The translations under genes and the position numbers were made by a program. Positions 9,168 to 16,768 of a DNA stretch of 64,000 bases are shown here, piece after piece; positions within the stretch are counted from its first letter, which is position 1; each line of letters opens with the position of its first letter. Below the pieces are notes generated by a model. The model was given only the letters and a program-made list of their open reading frames with translations. It searched no databases and was not told where the DNA came from. This DNA is from Streptomyces piniterrae (GTDB lineage Bacteria; Actinomycetota; Actinomycetes; Streptomycetales; Streptomycetaceae): positions 620,001 to 684,000 of the forward strand of contig NZ_SUMB01000001.1 in the NCBI RefSeq assembly GCF_005048155.1, in the 5' to 3' direction.

Positions 9168-11099
9168 TCACTGCCGCCCTCGCCGGCCGTCCCATTCGGC
9201 CATCAGGCCGAACAGGGCGAATCTGTCGACCACGGGCTGGTCGGGGTGGATCTCGCGGTAGCGCCGGTAGACGTTGACCACGATCCGTTCGGCATCCAGC
9301 CAGTCGGCGTATTCGGCGAGATCGATCCCGAACGCCGCCTCGCGGAAGTCGAGTCCCTTGGCGTACGCGGCGTCCGCCTGCTCGACGACATGGGCGAAGT
9401 AGCCGCGGACGGCGCGGATCCCGGCGGCGTCCGTCACCGGGCCGTGGCCCGGCACCACGGTCGGCGCGCCGAGGTCGAGCATGGTGTCGCAGGCGGCGAT
9501 CCAGTTGGCGATGGGGCCACTCCACACGATCGGTGTGCACCCGATGAACAACAGGTCGCCGGCGAAGAGCACCCCCGCCTCGGGAACGTGCACCACCGTG
9601 TCTGCCTCGGTGTGTGCGGGCCCGAGATCGAGCAGCCGCACCTCGCGGCCGCCCACCTCGAGGGTGAGCCGCCGGTCGAAGGTCCGGTCGGGGGCGCGTA
9701 GCCGGATGCCGCTGAAGTCGAACGCGCCGAAGCGGTCGCGCAGATACGGTGTGAGCGTCGGCCCGAGGTCCATGACCTGAAGTGCCGTGGTCAGCTCGGG
9801 CGGCATCTCGGTGCGCATCTCGTGCGCCGTCCCCTCGGCGGCGAGGACGCGCACGGCGCCGGGGAGCAGTTGGCCGCCGTGGGTGTGGTCGCCGTTGGCG
9901 TGGGTGAGCACGGCGTGACCCAGCGGGTGCCGGTCGGTGATCGGCCGCATGCCGGACAGCATCTCGGCCGTGAGCGGAAGGTCGTAGAGCGTGTCGACCA
10001 ACAGGGAGGCGCCGTTGCCGGCGACGAGCCCCGCGTTGCTCCTGCCGTATCCGCCGTCGGGCAGCAGCCAGGCCCAGACGCCGTCACCGACCTGGTGCAG
10101 CCCCTTGGTGTAAGGCAGCGCGGAGGCGGCCGGGTTGGCCTGCCGCCGGCGGGGCTTCGCGGTGGGGTCCGGTCTGGCGGCGAGCGGATGCGGGGCGGTG
10201 CCGGCCCTTACGGTCTGCCGCACCTCGCCCAGCCCCTCGGCGTGCAGCGACACCACGTCACCGTCCTTGAGCCAGCCGCGAAACGCGGCGAGGTCGTCGA
10301 AGTCGAGATGTTCCGTCAGGCAGCAGCCGGGAACGGTGCCCGAGCCGAAGACGTCTCCCGGCTGGAGCTCGACCCCGCGGGACGCGTACGAGATGACCTC
10401 GCCGAAGGACCAGTCCATGGAGTCGGTGCGGCCCTCGCCGACCAGCTCGCCGTTGACCTCGGCGCGGACCTGGAGCGCGAGCCTGCCGTCCGGGCCGAAG
10501 GGCAGTTCGTCGGGTGTGACCAGCCACGGCCCGAGCGTGGACGCGCCGTCCTTGCCCTTCGCCTGGCCGATCTTGAGCTGGCCTTCGAGGGCCTGGAGGT
10601 CGCGGGCGCTCCAGTCGCAGAACAGGGTGTAGCCGGCGATACGCTCCTCGGCCTGTTCGGGTGTCAGGTCCCGGCCCGTGGCGCCGATCACCGCTGCGAT
10701 CTCCAGCTCGAAGTCGAACCAGGCGCTGCCGGGAGCGATGGGCACGTCGTCATAAGGGCCGATGACGCCGGCGGGGTTGGCGAAGTAGAAGGCGGGGATC
10801 TGGTACCAGGTCGGCTCCAGCGTTCCCGTGCCGCCGGTGGCTCTGAGGCAGCGGCGCATGTGGTCGAGGAAGCACAGGCAGTCCCGAACCGAGGGCGGCC
10901 TCGGGATGGGGGCTTTGAGTGTGACGTCGGCCAGCGCGACGACCTCGTCGGGCTCGGCGAGCGCGCGCCGGCCCGCCTGCCGCAGCGAGCGGCCCAGCAG
11001 TTCGACCAGGGGCGTGCCCTGCGGTAACGCGTGGATCAGGTCTCCGTTGATGACGCCGGCCCGGTCGCCGTCAGCCGAGGCGTATGTGACGAAGCGCAA
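9168..11099 (-). CDS. Fusion: fumarylacetoacetate hydrolase-family domain plus metallo-beta-lactamase domain
   Basis: One uninterrupted 643-codon frame holds two enzymes. Residues about 1-295 are a FAH-family hydrolase/isomerase: metal ligands in WFDFELEIAAVIG, then YTLFCDWSARDLQ and VELQPGDVFGSGT. A Pro/Arg linker (about 295-330) leads to an MBL-fold domain with the zinc motif THANGDH near residue 398, GPAHTEADT, LFAGDLLF and VPGHGP. TTG 11099 is chosen: a GGAGG-rich run lies just upstream and it gives the usual FAH start MRFVTYASADG. The ATG at 11156 lies inside the putative TetR operator. FAH members cleave or hydrate acylpyruvate ring-cleavage products; the MBL half could hydrolyse a lactone or thioester of the same pathway (inference). 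Confidence 0.88.
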   Translation of the reverse strand: MRFVTYASADGDRAGVINGDLIHALPQGTPLVELLGRSLRQAGRRALAEPDEVVALADVTLKAPIPRPPSVRDCLCFLDHMRRCLRATGGTGTLEPTWYQIPAFYFANPAGVIGPYDDVPIAPGSAWFDFELEIAAVIGATGRDLTPEQAEERIAGYTLFCDWSARDLQALEGQLKIGQAKGKDGASTLGPWLVTPDELPFGPDGRLALQVRAEVNGELVGEGRTDSMDWSFGEVISYASRGVELQPGDVFGSGTVPGCCLTEHLDFDDLAAFRGWLKDGDVVSLHAEGLGEVRQTVRAGTAPHPLAARPDPTAKPRRRQANPAASALPYTKGLHQVGDGVWAWLLPDGGYGRSNAGLVAGNGASLLVDTLYDLPLTAEMLSGMRPITDRHPLGHAVLTHANGDHTHGGQLLPGAVRVLAAEGTAHEMRTEMPPELTTALQVMDLGPTLTPYLRDRFGAFDFSGIRLRAPDRTFDRRLTLEVGGREVRLLDLGPAHTEADTVVHVPEAGVLFAGDLLFIGCTPIVWSGPIANWIAACDTMLDLGAPTVVPGHGPVTDAAGIRAVRGYFAHVVEQADAAYAKGLDFREAAFGIDLAEYADWLDAERIVVNVYRRYREIHPDQPVVDRFALFGLMAEWDGRRGRQ

Positions 11100-11151
11100 A
11101 ACAACCCCTCCTCCATGCCCTGCGGGAGTCCCGTGCTGCTCTGTGTTGGCC

Positions 11152-11179
11152 AGCATAGAATATTATTGCGAGCATAGAA
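11152..11179. promoter_or_regulatory. Direct repeat AGCATAGAA (two copies, 19-bp period), candidate TetR operator
   Basis: AGCATAGAA occurs at 11152-11160 and 11171-11179, separated by TATTATTGCG, in the 90-bp gap between the divergent FAH-MBL and TetR genes. The second copy abuts the tetR ribosome-binding site (AAGGAGG 11178-11184). The stretch is unusually AT-rich for this genome. Autoregulation and control of the fusion gene is the natural reading, by inference. Confidence 0.55.
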
Positions 11180-11188
11180 GGAGGCAGG

Positions 11189-11782
11189 GTGGCGACACGG
11201 CGAGAGCAGACCAGTCACGAGAGCAGCGAGCGGATCCTCAAGGCGGCCGCGGAGCTGTTCGCGGAGAAGGGCTACCGGCAGACCACGTTCGCCGACGTGG
11301 CCGAACGGTCCGGCATCAGCAGGGGATCGATCCCGTGGCACTTCGGCAGCAAGGAGGGCCTGCTGCTGGCCGTACTCGAACGCTCCGTGAGCCTGATCGG
11401 CGCCGGCCTGACCGAGCCGGACGAGCCCGAGGAGCCGGCGGCGGGGTTCGACCGCCTCGTGGCGGGCGCCCAGGCCCTGCTCGAAATGCCCACCACCAAG
11501 CTCTTCGTCACCCTCCTGGTGGAGGCCCTGGAGCCGGGCTCCCCGATCCACGGCCGCTACGTCGAGATCCACGACACCCTGCGCGGCCACTGCAGACGAT
11601 GGCTGGAACAACTGCCGCTGCCACCCGGCCTGTCCGCCGACGCGCTGGCCGTCACGATCAGCGGCGCCGGAATCGGCATTCACCAGCAGTGGCTCCTGGC
11701 CCCCGACCGGATCGACCCCGAGGCGGCCATGGCCGCGCTGCGCCGTATGGTGGCGGCGGTGGTGCTGCCGGTCGGGGAGTGA
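11189..11782 (+). CDS. TetR-family transcriptional regulator
   Basis: A 197-residue TetR regulator. The N-terminal HTH reads SSERILKAAAELFAEKGYRQTTF and RSGISRGSIPWHFGSKEGLLL (residues about 10-58), and the rest is the all-helical ligand-binding domain. Start GTG 11189 is preceded by AAGGAGG with 4-base spacing. It is divergent from the FAH-MBL fusion and shares the direct-repeat promoter region, so it probably represses that gene until an aromatic or acylpyruvate-type inducer is present. Confidence 0.93.
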   Translation: MATRREQTSHESSERILKAAAELFAEKGYRQTTFADVAERSGISRGSIPWHFGSKEGLLLAVLERSVSLIGAGLTEPDEPEEPAAGFDRLVAGAQALLEMPTTKLFVTLLVEALEPGSPIHGRYVEIHDTLRGHCRRWLEQLPLPPGLSADALAVTISGAGIGIHQQWLLAPDRIDPEAAMAALRRMVAAVVLPVGE

Positions 11783-11867
11783 ACGCGATATGCGCCGCGC
11801 GGCGTGTTGGCGTTCTGCAGAACGAGGACGCCGGACACCCCGCAACGACCGGACGCCCGCTGCGAGT

Positions 11868-13709
11868 TCAGTGGAGCCGCATCGCCCCACGCCCGTTCGT
11901 GCTCGGTGTCCGCAGGGCCTGCCCCGCCGCCAGTTCCCGGTAGGCGGAGCTGGTCGTCAGGAGGTCCTCGTGGCGGCCCGAGGCGATGACGCGGCCCGCC
12001 TCCAACAGGACGATGCGGTCGGCGTTCTGGACCGTGGAGAGGCGGTGGGCGATGACCAGGAGGGCGCACTGGCGGGTGACGTCCTGGAGCACACGGCTGA
12101 GCGCCGCCTCGTTGATGGCGTCCAGATGGGAGGTCGGCTCGTCCAGGAGGAGGACGGACGGGCGGGTGAGCAAAGCCCGGGCGAGGGCCACGCGTTGGCG
12201 TTCTCCCGCGGAGAGGGTGTTGCCCCGTTCGCCCACGGTCCCGTTCAGACCACCGGGCAGGCGGTCGACCACGTCCGTGAGGTTGGCGAGCTCCACCGCC
12301 TTGCGGACCTCGGCCGGACTCGCCGTGGGTACCGCGTAGGTGATGTTGTCCCAGAGCGAACCGTGGACGACATGGGTGTTCTGGTCCACGACGGCGATGC
12401 GCGCCCGGCACTCCTTGCGGCCCAGTTCCGCTGCCGGGTGTCCGTCGAACCGGAGCGTTCCGGAGTCCGGCTCGTAGAAGCGGGCGATCAGGGCGAAGAT
12501 CGTGCTCTTGCCGGCACCCGACCTGCCGACCAGGGCGATGTGCTGACGGGGTGGCACCGTCAACGAGACGCCTTGGAGGACCGGGCGGCCCGGCCGGTAG
12601 CCGAAGCGGACATCGTCCAGGGCGAGGGCGGGCTCCGGCGCGGGCGGCGCGGACCGTGGGGAGCAGCGGGCGGGCACCGGCCGTGCCGGCGGCTCCGCCT
12701 CCGACGGCTCCGGTTCCGCGGGCTCCGCCTCCAGGGAGAGCGCCTCGTCGATGCGCTGGAAGGCTCCCATGCCCCGCTGCACCAGGCCGATCGCCCGGAA
12801 CACCGACGACAGCGGCACCACCAGGTAGGTGGCGTAGAGCATGAAGGCGACGAGATCACCGAGCGTGTTGGCGTTCCCGTTCACCCGTAGGCCGCCGATG
12901 ACCAGGACGAGCAGGAACGAGCCGTGTACGGCGAGTTCGACGGCGGGGCCCAGCACGGATGACAGCCGCGCGGTGCGCACGCCCGCTCTGTACGCCGTGT
13001 CGATACAGACCCCCATCCGCTCGGCCTCCCGTTCCTCGGCCCGGTGGACCCGCACCATCGGCAGTGCGCCCAGCGCCCGTTCCAGTTCGGCGGCGATCGA
13101 CCCGATCGCCCCCTGCATGTGCTCGGCGGCGGTGCGCAGCCCGGTCAGCAGCGAGGCCACCACCACGGCCGCCGCGACGACTGTCAGCGTCACGAGGAGC
13201 AGCAGCAGCGGGTCGATCCACAGCATCAACGCCACGGCTCCCACGGCGACGAGGGAGCCGGTCATCAGGTCCACCAGCGCTTGCGCGACCACCTCGCGCA
13301 GCAGGGAGGTGTCGGCGGTGACCCGGGAAATCAGATCGCCGGTGCGATGCCTGTCGTACTCCCGCATCTCCAGGCGCAGCAGCCGGCCGACCAGACCGCT
13401 GCGCAGACCGCGGACGACCCGCTCTCCCATGCGTTCCAGTACGAACCGGCCGGCCGCGCCCGCAACCGCTTCGGCGACGAAGAGAGCCGCGAGGACCAGC
13501 AGCGGCCCCACGATGTGGCCGTGGGCGCTCGCGTCCACGATCTTCTTGGCGAGCAGCGGCTGGGCAAGCCCGAGGGCGGAGCCGGCCAAGGTGAGCACCG
13601 AGGCGACGGCCATCGCCGACCGGTGTCCGGCGGTGAGCCGGAACATGGCGGCGATCGCGTACGGCACCGAGGGGCCGTCCCGTCCCGTGGCCGCCGCCTT
13701 CCCGCTCAC
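11868..13709 (-). CDS. Lasso peptide ABC exporter (LarD/McjD-type)
   Basis: A 613-residue ABC half-transporter: six transmembrane helices in residues about 10-310, then a nucleotide-binding domain with Walker A GRSGAGKST, signature LSAGERQRVALARALL, Walker B VLLLDEPTSHLD and switch IAHRLSTVQ. A Pro/Glu/Ala-rich linker joins the two. GTG 13709 overlaps the stop of the B2 gene (GTGA). As last gene of the lasso operon it should export the mature peptide and give self-protection; a homodimer is expected. Confidence 0.93.
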   Translation of the reverse strand: MSGKAAATGRDGPSVPYAIAAMFRLTAGHRSAMAVASVLTLAGSALGLAQPLLAKKIVDASAHGHIVGPLLVLAALFVAEAVAGAAGRFVLERMGERVVRGLRSGLVGRLLRLEMREYDRHRTGDLISRVTADTSLLREVVAQALVDLMTGSLVAVGAVALMLWIDPLLLLLVTLTVVAAAVVVASLLTGLRTAAEHMQGAIGSIAAELERALGALPMVRVHRAEEREAERMGVCIDTAYRAGVRTARLSSVLGPAVELAVHGSFLLVLVIGGLRVNGNANTLGDLVAFMLYATYLVVPLSSVFRAIGLVQRGMGAFQRIDEALSLEAEPAEPEPSEAEPPARPVPARCSPRSAPPAPEPALALDDVRFGYRPGRPVLQGVSLTVPPRQHIALVGRSGAGKSTIFALIARFYEPDSGTLRFDGHPAAELGRKECRARIAVVDQNTHVVHGSLWDNITYAVPTASPAEVRKAVELANLTDVVDRLPGGLNGTVGERGNTLSAGERQRVALARALLTRPSVLLLDEPTSHLDAINEAALSRVLQDVTRQCALLVIAHRLSTVQNADRIVLLEAGRVIASGRHEDLLTTSSAYRELAAGQALRTPSTNGRGAMRLH

Positions 13710-14140
13710 CGGGCCGCTCGCCGTACCGGGGCGACGGACAGCAGGCGGTTGAAGTAGTCGTCCGGCACTCCTTCGTCCACCAGGCGACCGTCGACCTCCA
13801 CCCAGGCGTGTGCCGTGAACGGGGGCACCACGCGTACGCCGGTGCACCAGGTCGGCCAGGTGCCGCCCAGCCGGCACAGCAGTGCGGTGCCCAGGGACCG
13901 CGGAAGGCAGCCGCGTGGGCCCGCGCACAGGAGGCTGACCGCGCACATCGCGTCCCGTGCGGACTTGGCCTGTGCGGCGGTGGCGGGCGCCGCACCGTGC
14001 CGTACGGCTGCGAGCACCGCACGGATACGGCGCGGTGGCAGGAAGGACAGGAGGAGGGCGACGATGAGGACGAGCCGTGCCGCCAGCCGTCGGGTGAGCG
14101 GGATGCCCGTCGGCCGCGTCAGTGCACTTGGTGTCGTCAT
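13706..14140 (-). CDS. Lasso peptide leader peptidase B2 (transglutaminase-like)
   Basis: A 144-residue B2 protein (PF13471 type). The catalytic cysteine is Cys78 in RGCLPRSLGTALLC, His111 lies in FTAHAWVEVDGRLVDE, and an Asp follows shortly after. A hydrophobic N-terminal segment (residues 20-35) is usual for the family. With the B1 protein it cuts the leader from the precursor so that the new N-terminus can be cyclised. The start overlaps the B1 stop by ATGA, and the stop overlaps the exporter start. Confidence 0.94.
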   Translation of the reverse strand: MTTPSALTRPTGIPLTRRLAARLVLIVALLLSFLPPRRIRAVLAAVRHGAAPATAAQAKSARDAMCAVSLLCAGPRGCLPRSLGTALLCRLGGTWPTWCTGVRVVPPFTAHAWVEVDGRLVDEGVPDDYFNRLLSVAPVRRAAR

Positions 14141-14391
14141 ACGGTCAGCCCCGAGGTCCGCAGCAGGTCGAGAAGCGCGGCGACATCCTGTTCGGCCCGA
14201 GCGCGGTCGATATCGAACTCGGCGATGACCGCGTCGACCGCGTCCGCCTCCTCACCGCCTTCGAGCAATGTCTGGACCACCAGTGTGCCGGTGGGGTTGA
14301 GTTCCCAGTAATGGCCGCTGCGCTGGTCGAGCAAAACGGTGCCGTATTCTGTCTCCGCAGTGGTGATGTCAGTGGCGAAACGCAGTGCCAT
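14137..14391 (-). CDS. Lasso peptide B1 protein (PqqD-like RRE)
   Basis: An 84-residue PqqD-like RiPP recognition element. The strands read LRFATDITTAETEYGTVLLDQRSG and the helices WELNPTGTLVVQTLLEGG. Such proteins bind the leader through a Tyr-x2-Pro motif, which is present in the precursor at 16316-16426. ATG 14391 is chosen with AAAGGGA eight bases upstream; the frame extends further upstream without a site. It is translationally coupled to B2. Confidence 0.93.
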   Translation of the reverse strand: MALRFATDITTAETEYGTVLLDQRSGHYWELNPTGTLVVQTLLEGGEEADAVDAVIAEFDIDRARAEQDVAALLDLLRTSGLTV

Positions 14392-14438
14392 ATGGCGAGT
14401 CCCTTTCTGCCGTGAACCGACCAAACGCCCTTGGGATT

Positions 14439-16289
14439 TCAGCCGCTGGAAACCTCTCGCCTATTGCGCGAAAGACTTCGCAGCCACACTTCGCAGGCGA
14501 TCGTCGAATACAGATTGCCCTCGTTCAGGCCGGGCGTGGACGGCCGTCGGGCCAGCTCCCGCAACGCACGACCGTCCACCAGGCCGAGCCGTGCCAGATG
14601 CGAGTCCTCCCACAACTCCATGAGGTCGCCGCGGCGTTCGCGCAGTCCGTTGGAGGCGTCCATGGACGCCTGCGCCTTGTTGGCGCGCTCCAGGCACACA
14701 TCCGGCACGATCCCCCGCATGGCGGCCGTCAACAGGGGCTTGTAGGCCCAGGGCGTGACCCGCTCGACGGGGTTGACGGCCAGGCACGCCTCGATCACCC
14801 GGTCGTCGAAGAACGGCGAGGCCATCGGCACCCCCGCGCGGGCGGCCATCCGGTCCCACTGCCGCACGATCCTCGTGCAGATGCGGATCTGTTCGAGGTC
14901 GGTGTGCATGCCCCGGTCGGGGTGGAGCGGTACGGCGCTCTCGGCCGCGTCGCGCAGCGCCCGCGCGACGGTGCGCGCCGCCTCGGGAGTGACCCAGTCG
15001 AACAGTCGCGGCGGTGAGCCCCAGCCGAGGGTTCCGCTGACGGCCGGCGGCATGGCCTCGCGCAGCCGCCGGCTGGAGTCGGCCAGCCATCGTCCGTACG
15101 AGCGGGAGTCGGCCAGAGCGCGCGCGGTGTCGCCCAGCGGCCAGTGGAACAGGGTGCGGAAGCCGCGCAGGTTCCGGAGGGCGGGCAGCGGGCGGGTGCG
15201 GATGAGCCGGTGGTAGTAGGCCTCCGAGCACCAGGCGACATGGTCGCCTCCGATGCCGGTGAGATGCAGTCGGCTGCCTCGTTGCCCCAGTACGGGCAGG
15301 TGGTGCAGGACGCGTGAGCGGTCCATGACGCCGATGGTGGGCTCGTCGACGAGGTCGTCGATCGCCAGCAAGTCGTCGTACACCAGCGGTGATTCGTCGG
15401 CGTCCCAGATCACGTGCTCGACGTCCGGGAGGAACCCGGCGGCCTTCTCGGCCCAGTACAGGTCGCAGTCGGCGGGGTCGCGGCCTGGCCAGGTGCTGGC
15501 GACCACACGAGCCGCCGACCGCGCGGCCAGGAAGCAGACCGAGGTGGAGTCCAGACCGCCGGACAGGTCACAGCTGACCACGCCGCCCGCGCTCGTACGG
15601 GCGTCGACGGCGTCCGACAGCGCCTCCCGCACCAAGGGCACGCTCTCGGCCAGCGAACGCACCGGGTCGGGCGGCGTCCACCAGCGCGAGTGCCGAGCCG
15701 TCCGACCGTCAGGCGAGACGATCACGGCGTCCTCGGGAGGCACGGCCGTCACGCCGGACCAGAGCGAGGTCTCCGACAGCGGATAGGGCGCCGGCAGCAA
15801 CAGCCGTACGGCCAGCCGCTCTTCGTCCGGTTCGGCGCCGATCGCGGCGGCGAGCACATCGGCGCTGGTCGCGGCCACCTGCACACCGTCGACGGCGGTA
15901 TGGAAGACGAGGCGGAGGCCGGATGCGGTCCCCTGCACGCGCAGCCGCCCGTCGAGCGCGGCGACGAGATGGAAGCTGCCGGGGAGCCTGCGGGCCAGTG
16001 CGTCGAGTTCGGTGAGGTCCCGCAACCGGTGTGCGTACCCCTTGAGTTCGTCCGGGCCGACCGGGCAGCAGCCCACCACGGCGATGGCGGCCTGCCCGGC
16101 GTGGGCGGAGACGATTTCCTGGTCGCTCCACCGGCCGACCAGCCATGGCCGGCCCGAGGGATGCGCCAGGGACCTGGCTTCTGGACGGAGGAAGGAGCGG
16201 GCCGCGGTGACCGCATCCGCGCAGTCCGGAAAGACCGCGAAGTGCGCGTCACCGGGGCCCACTCCCGCCGTCTCATACGACGTGGGCAT
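14439..16289 (-). CDS. Lasso peptide cyclase C (asparagine synthetase-like)
   Basis: A 616-residue lasso cyclase. The N-terminal part (to about 200) is a degenerate glutaminase domain without the usual Cys2. The AMP-forming synthetase domain carries the PP-loop SGGLDSTS near residue 245 and the later GIGGDHVAW and KPLLTAAMRG motifs. It adenylates the ring-closing acidic side chain of the core and forms the macrolactam with the N-terminal amine. Here the predicted donor is Asp8 of the core. It is the second gene of the operon, 26 bp after the precursor. Confidence 0.95.
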   Translation of the reverse strand: MPTSYETAGVGPGDAHFAVFPDCADAVTAARSFLRPEARSLAHPSGRPWLVGRWSDQEIVSAHAGQAAIAVVGCCPVGPDELKGYAHRLRDLTELDALARRLPGSFHLVAALDGRLRVQGTASGLRLVFHTAVDGVQVAATSADVLAAAIGAEPDEERLAVRLLLPAPYPLSETSLWSGVTAVPPEDAVIVSPDGRTARHSRWWTPPDPVRSLAESVPLVREALSDAVDARTSAGGVVSCDLSGGLDSTSVCFLAARSAARVVASTWPGRDPADCDLYWAEKAAGFLPDVEHVIWDADESPLVYDDLLAIDDLVDEPTIGVMDRSRVLHHLPVLGQRGSRLHLTGIGGDHVAWCSEAYYHRLIRTRPLPALRNLRGFRTLFHWPLGDTARALADSRSYGRWLADSSRRLREAMPPAVSGTLGWGSPPRLFDWVTPEAARTVARALRDAAESAVPLHPDRGMHTDLEQIRICTRIVRQWDRMAARAGVPMASPFFDDRVIEACLAVNPVERVTPWAYKPLLTAAMRGIVPDVCLERANKAQASMDASNGLRERRGDLMELWEDSHLARLGLVDGRALRELARRPSTPGLNEGNLYSTIACEVWLRSLSRNRREVSSG

Positions 16290-16315
16290 AGTGTCGATTC
16301 TGTGAGTCGACTGCC

Positions 16316-16426
16316 TTAGTTCTTGCTGAAGATGAGACGGTCGTTGCCGTGCTTCGCCAAGAGACCGGTCCGCTGACGGAATGTGCCGAGCCGGACGAGA
16401 GTCGGGGCTTCGTATGCCTTCTTCAT
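16316..16426 (-). CDS. Citrulassin-like lasso peptide precursor A
   Basis: A 36-residue precursor. The leader (residues 1-21) has the canonical recognition pattern Y-x2-P-x-L-x3-G-x5-T-x (YEAPTLVRLGTFRQRTG), with Thr at the penultimate leader position. The predicted core, residues 22-36 (bases 16319-16363), is LLAKHGNDRLIFSKN. Compared with the remembered citrulassin A core LLGLAGNDRLVLSKN, the GNDRL and SKN parts are identical. By analogy Leu1 is joined to Asp8 in an eight-membered ring and Arg9 is the residue that is citrullinated in citrulassins. ATG 16426 starts just after an ACTGAGGAG-like site on the minus strand. Confidence 0.93.
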   Translation of the reverse strand: MKKAYEAPTLVRLGTFRQRTGLLAKHGNDRLIFSKN

Positions 16427-16768
16427 GACGCTCCTCAGTGTTGGTGTACCTGTCACCCTGGGCTTACCGAGAATCGACGTGCACTGATCCCGGCGCTGTC
16501 GCGATCGCGTAATTCGCGTCGCGCCAGGGAGTTGAACGCATGGGAATATTAGCGCCGGATCAGCGATGCACGGCAAGCCCGTAGAGGAAATAAATACCGT
16601 CGAACAGAATTCAATTACCCGACCGGGAGGAGTCGGTGCCGGGAGTGATTGCTGTTTCTCATGTGCGAGCGGTGGTCTCGTATTGTGACGCCCGAATGCG
16701 GCACCCTGTGCGGCGAATGAATTGATGTTCGATGAAATTCGCTGCGGTCCCCGGCCCTCCGGCCCGTT
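16427..16768. other. 342-bp gap upstream of the lasso operon
   Basis: No gene is seen. The part 16540-16740 is clearly AT-richer than the surroundings (for example around 16590-16615 and 16715-16740) and should carry the promoter of the lasso operon reading leftwards; I cannot assign -35/-10 boxes with confidence. Confidence 0.5.

Noticed and set aside
11783..11867. Terminator between tetR and the lasso exporter
   Set aside because: Only short palindromes such as TTCTGCAGAA are present; no stem of convincing length.
16361..16366. Gly-first lasso core with a nine-residue ring
   Set aside because: Cleavage before Gly would put Thr at -1; the usual rule needs Thr at -2, and the citrulassin alignment also starts at Leu-Leu.
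16466..16576. Longer lasso precursor starting at 16576
   Set aside because: Residues before MKKAYEAP do not resemble a leader, and the start at 16426 gives the standard spacing of the recognition motif to the core.
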